64,000 bases of DNA from Nissolia schottii (taxonomy: Eukaryota > Streptophyta > Magnoliopsida > Fabales > Fabaceae): assembly GCA_003254905.1 (NCBI GenBank), contig QANU01075037.1:682533-746532 (forward strand), in the 5' to 3' direction. Position 1 is the first letter of the stretch. Every line of letters begins with the position of its first letter. Below are positions 46,151 through 58,855 of the stretch, piece by piece. The notes under the pieces are model-generated. The model was not told where the DNA came from. It saw only the letters and a program-made list of their open reading frames with translations, and did not search any database. The position numbers and the translations under genes were made by a program.

Positions 46151-47270
46151 ACTTAAAAGAGGAGAGATTTTAACATTGTGGATGATATATCTTGAACTTG
46201 AATGTCCTTGTTTGTAAACACTTTCTCATTCCTTGCTAGCCATATTTGCCACGCAGTAAATGTTGCAAGCGCAATATTCTCATTTCCAGCTAGGATTTTC
46301 TGCCATTTCTTTATCAATAATAACCACCATTGCCAAAAAGGATTAATACTAGGAATCCGACTATGATCAAACATACCATTGAGGATCCAAGTATTGATTG
46401 AGTGAGGGCACTCCAAAAAACAGTGGTTGATGGATTCGCATTCGTTTGAGCATCTCGGACAGCTATTGTCAACTTCTTGGAAGCGATTTTTGAGCTTATG
46501 TCACATCGGAATTCCTTTATGCATTGGCTTTCAAATTAAAGACCTAACCTTTTGGGGAGCTTTGATCGATCACATTGATTTCCAAATTTGTTTGTTGGAG
46601 AATTTTGGGTGAAGAGCTTCAGTTGGAGCATGGAAGAAGTTGAATGCCACTTTGTACCCAAATGAGACTGAATAAGAACCCCCCCCTTACTTTGAGCCAC
46701 AAGTTAAATAACTATCCTAATGAAATACATTCATTATTCTAATACCCCACAAAAAATTTACCCTCATTTTGTGTAATTCATCCAAGAGGGTATCTGGGAG
46801 CCTAAAGCATCCAAGAGAGTAGATAGGGATAGCTGAACCAACAGCCTTAATGAGTACTTCTTTTCCACTGGATGATAAAAGGGATCTTTTCCAGTGGCCA
46901 AGCTTCTTTGAAATCTTGTCCTTGATAGAACTAAATGTAGCCTTTTTGGATCTTTGAAACACACAAGAGAAACCCAGGTACTTGTCTTGAGCCCCAATGC
47001 TGGGGATTTGGAGCATGGCTGCAATATCCTCTCTAGTAGTTTGGGGAGTATTTCTACTGAAGAAAATAGAGGACTAATTCAGGTTCACCTCTTGACCACT
47101 ACACCTGCCATATTTCTCAAGGATGTCCATTAAATTCTGACAATGAGAGTCATTATCTTTATAGAATGATATAGAGTCATCAACAAATAATAAATGGCTA
47201 ATTGGAGGGCATCTTCTATTGAGTATTACACCATGAATGGTGTTATTCTATTCATCTTTGTGGAGCAAAT
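46150..47270 (-). pseudogene. LINE (L1-type) reverse transcriptase / zf-RVT remnant
   Basis: On the minus strand, PPISHLLFVDDSISFYKD (47205-47150) is the catalytic FVDD box of a non-LTR reverse transcriptase. KYLGFSCVFQRSKKATFSSI, LGHWKRSLLSSSGKEVLIKA and PIYSLGCFRLPDTLLDEL follow. Further down, ECPHSINTWIL and AWQIWLARNEKVF (46415-46160) match the zf-RVT and downstream region. There are several frameshifts and the 5' part of the element is missing. Dead fragment. Confidence 0.85.
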
Positions 47271-47279
47271 GGAAAAAAT

Positions 47280-47425
47280 ACTTAAAAGACTTTTAAAAAG
47301 TCAAGTTAAATAATTTAGAAGTAAGTCAGACCTATTTAAGTTAAAGGTTAACTTGGATCAACCTAGTAAGTCAGACTTATTTAAGTCAAAGTCTAGCTTG
47401 ACTCAGCCCATTTTTATCCCTAATC
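47280..47425. repeat. Possible hAT-type right end
   Basis: Contains a repeated AAGTCAGACTTATTTAAGTC phrase and ends with CAGCCCATTTTTATCCCTAA; the reverse of this resembles the TAGGGATAAAAATGGGC start of plant hAT elements. No left end found. Confidence 0.3.
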
Positions 47426-50085
47426 ATGGATAGTAGTGAATTTAGGATCTTGACACGTGGCACTATTAACTATTATGTCAATGGTTAATGTTATGTTAAC
47501 AAGGGACAAAATCAACAAAAAAAAATTTTATTAGGTACTAAAATAAAAAAAAAATATTAGGGTGGAAATTCAACAAAATTATATATTAAGGTTCAAAAAC
47601 TTATTTAACCCTTTATATTATATAATAATTGAGGGTCAATTTATTAAAAACATGAAAAAAAATATTTTTTTATTAAAAGAGCAAACAACTTTTTTACTTA
47701 ATGTCAAAAGGTCGCTGCAACTTTTTTTTTTTTCACAACCGTTGTTTTTTATACAAAGTAGCTTTAATTATCTTTTACTTTGTACCAAACATAATAACTT
47801 ATTTACAAACAACTTTATATGAAAAAAAAAGTTATTTGTCTTGATTTTCAAACATGCTCTAACGTTATGGTGTCAACCATTTGTAATAACTTTAAGATAA
47901 TTACATTCACAAAAGGATGAGATTTATCATAGTGAAACTTGTATCTATATTATTGTCTTAAATGTATTGACATCCTAAATATAAAACTTAAATTTTTAAA
48001 CAATCACACTCATAATAATATTGGATTGATCATATAGAAAGAAGTGAAGAAAATAAAACATAATGGAATTTAGTACTTTTGTAACGTGGTTGTTGATTGT
48101 CTAAATAACAGAATTATTCAAAAATTATTTCTTAGATACTATATGTTGGAGAAATGAATTTTGTATCGTCTCTTCAATTAATCGAACTGAACAAAGTTAT
48201 TTGACAGTATACAATTTAATAAGTGGACCTCACAAATTTATGAATATGCTTTGAAAACAAATAACAAACTTTTTACACAAAATTAGTTCTATTATGTTTC
48301 TCTGGTATTTATTTTTAAAACAAAATTCATGCTCTAAGTTAAATGTCTATAGAGAGATTATTACAAAAAAAAAAATCTATGAATAGACAAAATAGCCTTC
48401 TAGAATTTGAAAGTCTACTTGAGATCCTAATAGTTTAAAATGTAGGATTTTTTTTTTGTAAACATTAAATTAGATATAGCCCCTCTGAATTTGTATAACT
48501 AGAGACAAACGTGTCCTCATTTTAAATGATGAATGATCAAATTATCTTATTTTATATATTTAGAGATTAAAGTAAATATTCTAAATTCTAAAAGATTAAT
48601 TGTTTTGCTTCTTGATATTTTGACCAAATATTAAAATTTATATCCATATCCTTGTATTTTTCCTTTCATTATTTAACAAATGTGAGAAAGTGAAGATTTA
48701 GACCTCTGTATCCCGAGATTGTGATGTTATACATGATTTTGCACTAATCCTATAGAAGAGGTATTTAGAAAGAGTAATGTTATGCTAACAACAATTACAG
48801 CTAGTATAAAGCAAATTATACATGATTTTGTTATACATGATTTTATATTGTCTGTCCATGTACATTAAACTCAATAATATTGTAACTATTCACGGTTAGT
48901 TTGTTTGATTTTTTTAATAACAAAAACTAAATATACAAAATTAAATCCTACTTCTGTGAGCAATAGATATTTATAGTCTTTATTGAAATACCAATATTCG
49001 GGTTCTAATATAAAAAAATTGACTAATTTAGTCCCACCCAACTTTAGGTTATAACATCCTGATTTTCTGATAGTAACTAATTCGCTAATATTGAGTACTA
49101 AATTATGGATTTACGCTATGCTTGTATTTATATCGTCAATCTTTTATAAGTGTGTTATATGTATTAATGCCTCTGAAAAGTATAAACATGTCAAAGAAAG
49201 AAAATTAAGCATAAAACGTTTTATAACACACTTATGAGATATTACGACTGAAGTTCACTGAGGTTAAGAAATCTCCTTGCCGACCTAAGTTCACTGGTTA
49301 AGCTATGTGACTACGGTCATATTAGGCAGTGAGTCCATTAGTCCCATGTGTCTAGTTGAGTGATGGGTGTAAAAGTGGCTGTTGTTCTCCACTAAACACT
49401 AGAGGTTAAGTTTTGTAAGTGACTGAAGTTCACCACTTAGATAACCAAAGATGATTAAGTGTCGAAGCAATTGAAGTTCACTACCGAAAAGCTAAGCTAA
49501 GATAAAATGTTATGAAAAGTAAATAACATGATGCATCTACTGCTTATGTCATTAATGTCCTTATAAGGTACTCATCTGCTCTCTTATTCATTTATAATGA
49601 GTAGATTATATTAATGCTAATACAAGACTAGAAATGGTAACCGTTATGAGATTGGGCTAACCAAAAACATAATTGAATCATGCATGATTTCATGTAATGC
49701 TTGATCATGAGATGATGACACCTAGGAGGACTAGTATTTTGAACAACATGTGAAACTTAAATAAATAACTATTTTCATAAATAAGAAAATAACTAACTTC
49801 ATAAATACTTAAAAATAATAATAAGTTCTGCCTCCTACGATTTCATAAAAATATGCATAAAATAAATAACTTTTAAAAAGACCATGAAGAAAGTCACTCA
49901 CTTAGAAATGACAGACCGCTAAAGAGCACTAATGATGGGAGCTCCTAAGACTCTACGTGGAGGCACTGCTTCCTCACAGACAGAATAATGAGAGGGAGAA
50001 AAAATAAAAAGAACTAGAGCTTTGGAAGAAAGTTTGCATCTTCATAACTTTCTGAGTGAATTAGCAAAGTAAAACACTTAGGGAA
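47426..50085. other. Intergenic, AT-rich with unclassified repeat DNA
   Basis: 47426-49000 is AT-rich without features. 49040-50000 is less AT-rich and contains several GAAGTTCACT phrases (49250, 49285, 49423, 49474), suggesting decayed LTR-retrotransposon DNA. No reading frame recognised. Confidence 0.45.
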
Positions 50086-50089
50086 GACT

Positions 50090-51960
50090 TCTATCGAGGG
50101 AGCTCAAAACCCCCTTCATTTTTCTTGATGTGGAACTTCAAATCTCGCGTCTCTGCAACACTCCCTGGGTGCTGCAATGCCCTCATTTCTTTGTGCTATT
50201 GCAGCGCGTCTTAGGCACTGCAACACACACCAATTTCCTTTTTTATTTTTGTTATATCTAGAAACTATGGTTTATTACCGATTAGTTGTAGGGTTTGTGA
50301 GGTATCAAGACTTAATAAAGGGAAAGAGAGATAAGAGAAGAGAAAGGGAGAGAGAGAGAGAGAGAGAGAGAACTGAATGCAATTCACATTAAATAGATAG
50401 TGAATTGCATCAAGTCTATGATACAAAGGTGAGTTACAACTTATATAGACTAGAGAGTACAAGTGATCCTCAACAGAGTTTAACAAAATAATAATTGAAT
50501 AATTAATTAAAATAATATATTACCCTTATCATAACTGCTCAAAAGAGGGAACATGAGAAACATAAACTTGCTTTTGTGAAACCTTTTCTCGAACAACATG
50601 AAGGTCGATCTCGAATGTTTTGCGCAACTATGGAGGATAGGATTGGCTGCAAGAAGGACAACAGAGATGTTATCACAATATATTTGAGGAATGTGAAACT
50701 CAGTCAATTCTGCAGCCATATAAGATCAGCTAAGGCGGTGGCAAGACTTCGGAACTCCACTTTAGTGCTGGAACGACTAACTCAACTGCATGTTGTTTTT
50801 TGCTAGACCAAGATATCAAATTTGTGTCAAAATAAATGCAGTAGCCAGAGGTAGATTTGTGGTCATCCAAATCAGTGCCGCAATTCGAATATGAAAAGTC
50901 GAACAATTTCAAATCATAACACTTATAAAACAACAAACCATGATCCAAGGAACTAGAGAGATATCTCAGAATATGCTTTACAGTTTTCTAGTGAATGAGC
51001 TTAAGATTTTGCATATTCTGACTAACTTTGTTAATGGAAAAAGCTATATTAGATTTGCGGTTGCTATGGTCACCCTGCTTGGCGTTGTTAATCATTTTGA
51101 TCAAACTTTTCAACCCCCACCATGCCTTTCATCCAATTCTAATGCTAATTCTGCCTCTCGTCCACCCTCTGGCCTTGCACCCTCACCTTCTTCATTCCAT
51201 AACCCTAGGGCCTATCTTGCTACCCCTGCTACAATTCCAGACACTTCTTGGTACCCTAATTCCGGTGCTACTCATTATTTAACTTCTAATCGCTCCAATC
51301 TGCTTACCTCATCAGAATACACGGGAATTTACCAAGTTTTTGTAGGTAATGGCTCAGGTATGAAAAATTAGCAATGTTGGTCACTCTTTCCTTTGATCTA
51401 CAATATCTAATGCATCTTTTAAATCCACTGAATTACTGCATGTTCCTTCTATCTCTAAGAATTTAATTAGTGTCTCTAAATTTTCTAAGGATAATAATAA
51501 TGTTTTCTTTGAATTCCATCCTGATTTTCGTTATGTAAAATCCCAGGTTTCCAAGGAGACCAAATGATAATCCTATTGCCTCCAATTTTTGTAAGATTCA
51601 GATTTAGATCCTTTAGCTTCATCATTAGTAGCAGTGAATTGAGCTTGGATTTTAGCGAGATTAAGATGATCCTCAAGATTATGATCCTCAAGATTATGGC
51701 TTTGAATTGATGCAAGAGCCATATGCCGCCATGGAAGAAAGCTATCCTCGTCGAGCTTGTCTAAGATCGCAATTGAATTAGCAAGTCTAAACATTCATAG
51801 GATACTTCTGTATATAGGGGGAGCTCAAGACCCCCTCTAGATGTTGCTTCCAATGTGGAACTTCTATTCTGTATCATTGCAGCGTGCTCTGCAATGCCCA
51901 CTTTTCACTGTGCCGCTGTAGGTCATCACAAACCTATTGCACAATGCTTTCTTAATTTGA
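50090..51960 (-). mobile_element. Ty1/Copia retrotransposon remnant, internally rearranged
   Basis: LTR-like similarity links 50090-50250 and 51800-51960 (GGGAGCTCAANACCCCCT, TGTGGAACTTC, GCAATGCCC). Minus-strand pieces: a gag start at 51794-51560 (LDEDSFLPWRHMALASIQSH) and RT/RNase H end at 50948-50507 (DHKSTSGYCIYFDTNLISWS, PQIYCDNISVVLLAANPILH). Between them 51090-51550 reads on the plus strand: DTSWYPNSGATHYLTSN (protease region), then LLHVPSISKNLISVSKF (pre-integrase). Most of pol is absent and the middle is inverted, so this is a dead, scrambled copy. Confidence 0.75.
50346..50371. repeat. (AG)n microsatellite
   Basis: GAGAGAGA run within the Copia remnant. Confidence 0.95.
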
Positions 51961-53792
51961 GGTTATTAATCTTCTTATTGTTTGTTTGAGTAATTGATTC
52001 TGGTGTTAATGCTATTGAATGTTTGGTAATCATTTAATTGATTTATGTCTTGTAAGTGTTTGAGAGAAAACTTGTGAGGATTGCTTGTGGTTTCAATTTC
52101 CATGAGTTAGGAGAGTGTTATAGATAAACTTTTCAACTTGTGTGGTCTTTCAATTAAGGTTCTTATATCATTCGATCTTTGCTTAGGGTGGTTTGTTGCA
52201 ACTTGCGAGAGATTGAATAATCGCCTATAAGGAAAAAAAGTTGTTATTGCTTGAGAAAGATTAACAATCACCTAAGGAACCTTGAGCATTGAGCAAACAA
52301 TCAGGAATTGGGTAGTTGATAATTAGGAACGAGGAGTATATAGATGAAGTCTAAGTTCTAGTGTCTTCACCAATTGGATTTCCAAATCCCTTTTCCTTGC
52401 AATTTTCATTAAATTGTTCATTTTAGCTTTACCTTACTGCTTTTGTTAATTTCAGTTTTTCGATTGATAACTGTTTAATTCAAATTACGTGTTTATTGGT
52501 TAATTTGGTGCTTGAATTATCATCATGGGATCAACGCTCTACTTTCACTTTATTACTTGTATGATATGGTGCACTTGCCATGCGACGTAATTTTCGTATT
52601 AGAAATCCAAAGCAACAGAAGGACAACAAAATATATGGGATTACTGAAGAATTGATAAACTAGATGAAGTTCTTCACCATTAACACGCCTTGACATTTTT
52701 CTTTTCTTCTAGATCTAGGTTCTGTTTTTCGGTTTTTCTTTTTGATTTGTGTTGATAATTTCATCATCGACGACATCAACAAGGTAAAGGGAAGGGTCAA
52801 GTCGTGGTAGAGGTGGACTACTACCATTCATTCAATTTTTAACGGCCTAAATTCAAGGACCAAATTGCTCCCTAAGTCTACCTGATCAAGAGAACTCGGC
52901 TCCTGCTCATCAGCCCTCTAAACAAGAGCTTATTCACTAAAGAAATTGGCCGTTGGACTATTCTTTCTTCTTTCCTAGTTACAACTCCTCGAGTACTGAT
53001 CATGCCTATCCAATTTTGAAGCTGTTGCAATGTGTAATTATGTTGAACATCTTGTGGGTTTTATTCGACTGAAATCTTCTGGTACTGTTATTACCTAATC
53101 TAATACCATGAAACATTTTATTCAAGTCAAACAAGAAACCACGATCATATTTATACATTTTGGGGCAGTTTGCTACATCAATAGCTAACTTAGGAAACAT
53201 GCAGTCTCTTAGTCACAGGAATACAAACTTCATCTTGTAAGCTTGGAAGGATGACAGAGAATATTTTTTTTTTTTACAGTTTTTTGGTGCAAACTCAAGC
53301 TTCCCGTAGTAATTCCACAAGAATGGAAAGCTTTTAATGCAAAACAACTTATTTGAGTTTTGCATCATTACAATTTATTGATTTGCAAGCACTCACGTTT
53401 TAAGAATATGAACAAAAAACCGAACTGATATTAAGGCAAAGACTTACCTGTCAGTTTTAGATTCAAACCCGAGTCTTACACAAGCAGTCAAAAACATTTA
53501 TTAAGGACATCAGGAGATAAATGGTAACCCTCTGCTTGTATTCAATAACCCAAAGCAGAAACATCTATGTTGCATACAAGAACTTAACGCATCAACTTCC
53601 TATTCTCATTGGCCATATCTTCATTATTGCCAAAAGAAAGAGCATAAACAACAGAGAATTGAAAGATGAAGAAACTAAATAGGCACCAAAAAGAAGGCAA
53701 AAAGAATCTAACATTGGGTAATTCTATAACCGTGTCCTATGCTTCAGGGCAGCAACAATAACTACCAAAGCCCAAAGGTAACAACAAAGCAG
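51961..53792. other. Intergenic; probable LTR-retrotransposon non-coding debris
   Basis: 52000-52610 contains phrases (GGGATCAACGCTCTACTTTC, ATGGTGCACTTGCCATGCG) seen near the 3' ends of legume gypsy-type elements. 52610-53500 has no recognised feature. 53560-53792 is probably the 3' UTR of the ribosomal protein gene. Confidence 0.4.
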
Positions 53793-56700
53793 TTATTTCT
53801 TTTGTAGTTCAGAAACCCTTTGGCCCATAATTTTACAAACAGGTTCGTCTTTTGACTGAGCAAGTTTTAATGCAGGATGAACAACGAGATCTCCCATAAC
53901 CAACTTCTGGCCCACATCCAACTGACTTAAGTCCACTTCAATATATGGGGGGATAATGTCTACAGGGCATATGAACTTAACAGTCCTTTTGATGGTATTT
54001 AACTGAGCACCTGCCAAAATTTCAAAATGATGAAACAATACTCAGCCAAGTAAAACATTATGAACAAAAGAGTAAAACAAAGATGCTTCTGCATAAATTT
54101 ATTTTTACTAATTTTAAGACAATAATATCCATACATCCAACCAGCATAACCGTTATCTGTTAGAGAAGTAGGTGCTATACAGAAAAGTCAGAAATTTACA
54201 GTTATGACCATTCACTTTGCACCACCAAACCTAAGCATATATTCTTCTACCAAAGAACAACTCCAGAATAAGGTGAAATTGAATATTAGGTCTAATATAT
54301 CATAAACTCCAATTGCTTGACAGAAATAGTTTTCCATACTTGTGATTACATAGCTGACAGTCTAACACAGCACTTTCGTGATACAGTTCACTAATTTATT
54401 ATTTCAATCTACAAGTTACACATGTATCTTATGTGTTGCATAAATCAGATAATGTTCTCAACAAAGTCATCCCAATTCCCAATACTGAACAGCCTTCTAC
54501 AGTTTTCACCAAAATAATAATCCTAAATCAAATGGAAAGAGTTAACCAGAGGATAAAAAGTGTTCTCAAATCAAGTGAGAAGTTGTTTATAAAAGTATCA
54601 GTTGAACTGACGAAAATTACAAAAGATCAATTTTGATTAAGAAATAATGCATAATTAGGGCCCATTTGGATTAGCTTCTAAAAAAAAGCACTTTTTAAAA
54701 AGATAACAAGTGTTAAAATACAATTTCAAAAAAAAAAAAAATTAAAAACAAGGTAAAATATCACTTTTTTCAAGAAAAAGTTTGGAATGTTCCACTTCTA
54801 AAAAAAAAAGTGGAAGAAGGCGTAAAACCACCTTGTAAATGTAAACTAAAGTACGTGTTTTTTTAAGTCAATCCAAACGAGACCTTACTAGGTCTAGAGC
54901 AAGGAAAAAGACATTCGCATTATCACAAAGATGTACAACTAGTCAGTTACATGATTGAAGGAGACACGAAGGGGGAAAATAACTTATTGGAGAAGAAAAA
55001 TAGCAAAAATCAAAACCAAGTCCAACAATATTGTAGATTAAAAGTCAAAATCCAAATATATAGAAGTATGTACACTAGTGCTTAACGTCATCTACATATT
55101 ATAGAAACCTCCATATTTTAAAATTCCAGATGGTAAGCTTATTGCAAGCAACTTGCAGTTAGATTACTATAGCAATTGTCATGAAGAACTTATGACATTA
55201 AGGAGGATGGAATGTGTGATGATGTTAAATAAGCTGAACGTCATAGATTTTAACAAAGGGAATCCATTTCACTGAACGTAACGTTAGAATTTAGATTCAG
55301 TTTATGTCAAATCATGGCTTATTGAAACAGATGCTAATCAAACCATTTCCTGAATGAGATAGCAAAACCAGTGTCCTCATGATAATTTTAGATATGCTGC
55401 TGAGAAATACTATAGTCAAACCAATGCTTCAGTCATGAGATAGAGTATAAATCAGAACTTGAAATTTTAACATAAAATCCGTTGTATTTACCATCTAGCA
55501 TAAACAGCATGATATTAAACTCAACTTATACAGACCTGCATATTTGCCCAGTTAAGCTCTGACACTACATTAACAGAATTCGCTAATGACCATTGAGTTA
55601 CTATATATACTACACTTAAAGCTCAAACTTCTCTCTTTCTTTCACACAAAAACTAGGGACAAATGAGATAAGAATCAAACAGAAAATATACAAAATAACG
55701 TTCCTACACTAAGAATTTCATAAAAATGCTGACAAGGTTGTCATGCAATGAGTTAACACCATATATTTACTCAATAAAGGAAATTAAATCATGACTTCAA
55801 ACAGGATTCCACGTGTGCAAACCTTTCTTCAGTCCAGGGGATACATCATCTCCTATGAATACAAGAGGAACATCAACTTTCAACAAAGCATTTGATGGAG
55901 CCCTAATAAAGGTGACATTTAATGGTCTCTCTGTGCCTGCTTGCAAATGAATCTGGGATATTTTCAAAACATAAAAGTTCAACACATGCTTACAACTTTT
56001 AAGCATACTTGTAGCATAAAATAAGACAATAGAACTCAAAAGTTATAAAATTAACCATAAACAGTCTTACTTATCAACCTTAAGGGCATATCTAAATTTT
56101 TTTAAATCATGAAAGTTCTGAAAAAGCCTATAGTTTTACTGAACCCAAATCAAAGCATGGAGACCGTCCAAGCAAAATCAAAGAGACAGCAGATATAGTC
56201 TACAATACATTGAGAAAGACATCTCGAATATTGATTTTTCAAAAACTTGATTAATGAAAAGCATATTCTAAAGCAAGTATAATGCATTAAACATGTAATA
56301 CCAACACAGAGATACAGTTGAATATTCACCAATAAGATTCCAATGATGTGATCCAACAAATCTATGTCACTTCATATTTGGAGATGCTAATGCTGGATAA
56401 TTTCCCATTAATCCAATATTCAAAATAAGTTAATAACAAAGAAATCAAAATTTTTCATAAGTACATCTTCAACTCGTAACAACAACTAATACCAACTATC
56501 ATTTTCTAAAAATATGAAAAGTTAAATTAAAACCACAGACAATCCTAAACCGGATTACCTGGCGGGGCAAAACGCGAATCTTCTCAACAATGTCATCAGA
56601 CTCGAACTCAGACCTGACCTCTAGGTGGAAGAGGCGGGAGAGGAAAAAGGAGCGGCCAAGGTGGTTGACAAGCTTCCTGATCTGGTTGGTCTGGACAGAG

Positions 56701-56978
56701 ATGAGCCGCTTGTTACCACCATGCTGACCGTCCTCCTGCTCAAACACAATGCTAGGGACACGCCCAGCCTTCCGCTCCTTTACCGAGATGTTACTCCCCG
56801 ATTTAGCGCGAGGGATCGCGAGGATCGTCTCGTCATGCTTGGGGTCAGGCTTTGGAAAGCCCTCTAGGTATGTCAGGTGCGGCAGCTCCGGGGGCTCATG
56901 GTTGAGGACAGCAGCAGCTGCCTGCGATAAGTGGCGGACATGCAAGGAGGCTCTGGAGAATATCACGCGGTGGAGCAT
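53793..56978 (-). CDS. Ribosomal protein bL25 (L25/TL5/CTC family), probably mitochondrial; 255 aa, 3 coding exons
   Basis: 5S rRNA-binding large-subunit protein, in the organelle. Exons: 56978-56559, 55952-55823, 54010-53793; 768 nt in frame. The N-terminus (MLHRVIFSRASLHVRHLSQA) is basic and Ser-rich, like a mitochondrial presequence. Then come AIPRAKSGSNISVKERKAGR followed by VPSIVFEQ (bL25 N-terminal domain start), DDIVEKIRVLPRQIHLQAGT (domain 1 end) and PLVFIGDDVSPGLKKGAQLN followed by a diverged C-terminal beta domain (PPYIEVDLSQLDVGQKLVMG). The order is that of TL5/CTC-type L25 proteins. A leader exon (about 57600-57465, donor CTG|GTATAC) may be joined to an acceptor near 57010, giving a 5' UTR intron. 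Intron 2 contains a MITE. Confidence 0.9.
54658..54884. mobile_element. Tourist-like MITE (TTA target duplication)
   Basis: 227 bp with terminal inverted repeats GGGCCCATTTGGATTAGCTT (left) and GGTCTCGTTTGGATTGACTT (right end reversed). Flanked by TTA at 54655-54657 and 54885-54887, as for PIF/Harbinger-type MITEs. Inside are poly-A and hairpin-forming AAGTG/CACTT words. In intron 2 of the bL25 gene. Confidence 0.75.
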
Positions 56979-57464
56979 GGTTTGGGCTTCACTGCACTGG
57001 AATGGCTAGTGAGTGGAACTGAGATATTAAAAATGCATCAACCCACATACAAAATCATAAAAGAAAAAATAATAATTCAAATTCAAACAAATTAATGTCC
57101 AATTGTCCATAAAACAAGCAACAAACACAAATTTCCTAGAGCACATTGTACATAACAACCGCATCTATCAATCCAGCTTAATCCAGTAAAGTATCAATCA
57201 TCAAACCAGCTTAATACCACTCTCCCTATTCTTATTCCCCCCTCCTTTTTTTCATTTCAGGTTTCGCAGAAACAAATAAACTACAAATTCCACACACAAC
57301 ACAACCGTACAAGGAAACTATCAATTTATCAATATAGCAGAAAATAATCGATCGATCCAGTGCGCAAATTACTCCACACGAGAAAAATGGTCATTCAGCT
57401 CACAACGAAACACGAAGATTACACTTCCACGGAATAGAAAAAATGAAGTCTGGAAAAGTATACC

Positions 57465-57650
57465 AGAGAGAACAGAGGAAGAGATTTATGGTAGAAGATA
57501 ATGTGGAGCAGCAGCGGCCGCGGCGTTCAGGCGGTCGCGACGTCGACGCTGTTGGGAAGAAGCTGGGAAGACGGAGATGAAGGCTGGACAAGACGCGGCG
57601 AAGGCCTGTTGCGGCGGGCGGCGGCGGCTGGGTAATGGGAAGGGTAGTGG
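57465..57650 (-). promoter_or_regulatory. Probable 5' UTR exon and core promoter of the bL25 gene
   Basis: GC-rich block in an AT-rich background, holding a leader-like CT-rich stretch on the minus strand (CTTCCCAGCTTCTTCCCAAC) and a splice donor CTG|GTATAC at about 57463. No coding similarity. Boundaries are estimates. Confidence 0.4.
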
Positions 57651-58855
57651 AGAGTGGAGGGGTTGCAGAGGTTTACAGCTTCACTACAGCCCTCGAAGGG
57701 TTCAGAGATTTCACATTTCGATTCATACGATCTTCCTTTCTGAACAACAACGACGTCGTTTCGTCATTTTCTTTTTTAAAGATTTGCACCCCGTTTTATT
57801 TCCCCAAGTTGATTTTTTTTCTGTTTAAAGAAAATAACCCGTGTTTAAAATATATTTTACCTCAAATAATTTAATTATTAGTCTCTTATAAGAGGTTTTT
57901 TTTTCCCCACTAGACGGGTACTCCGCCGTTGCACGGAAAAACATACTAAAAAAGCTAATGATTTATATAAATTTACTTAATGTTATATTTTATAAATTAT
58001 TAAAATAAATTTTATTTTTCTATTTTTTGCATATATATATATATATTATTTTTTTTTACGTGTATTTTTTTGATATCGTTATTAGTTAAAGTATAATAAA
58101 AGTGACTAAATTAGACCTCCTATATTTGAGAAATACAAGAGAGTGGATCATTTTAGGTGATGTATTATTTATATCATATAGATTACTTTAAGATACAGAA
58201 TACAGATATATGAATATAGATATAATAGGACTTAAACTTTGATTAAGTAAAATAAATGTGAAAAATACTTGAATAAACCTAATTAGCTGTATTTTTTTAC
58301 GCGTGTTAATTAGTTGTATTTTATTTACTAATATGTTTGTCATTTAAAGTTTCATATTTTCAAGCCAATTGTTTTATTTTCAAAGTAAATTAACTCGCTA
58401 ATTCGTTCCATTCAATTTTAAAATCACCTTAATTTCACTATTGCTTTTGAGTTCATATAACTCTTGAGAAAATCCTCTTTAAATGAAGTGAGTCACATGA
58501 TATATTGTGAAATAAGTAACAAAATATCACCCTTTCATATGTCAAAATAACAGAGTAGTAAATCCAAAGGGGAAAAGTGCAAGAACTACACAGTACAAAG
58601 AATAATGCAACGAGAACAGCAGAAGCAGCAGCAAGAACAAAATGGCAAGGAAACGGATGCGATAACTCGTGATATAGAAACATTGCCAATGCTCAGGCTT
58701 ACAATTTGTGAAAATTAGGGCAAACTGTCAAAACTACCTACATGTTGGTTAACAATAAACAGACGTAATTCCTGCCTAATTACACTACACTCTTTTCACT
58801 GCTCAGCGCTCCCTTAGAAAATAAGGCGTGCTGGTTAGTACATTGTTTTTCATAC
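57651..58855. other. Intergenic plus 3' UTR of the NEMP gene
   Basis: 57900-58450 is AT-rich with an (AT)n run at 58030-58046. 58450-58855 probably contains the 3' UTR of the minus-strand NEMP gene. No gene. Confidence 0.5.
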
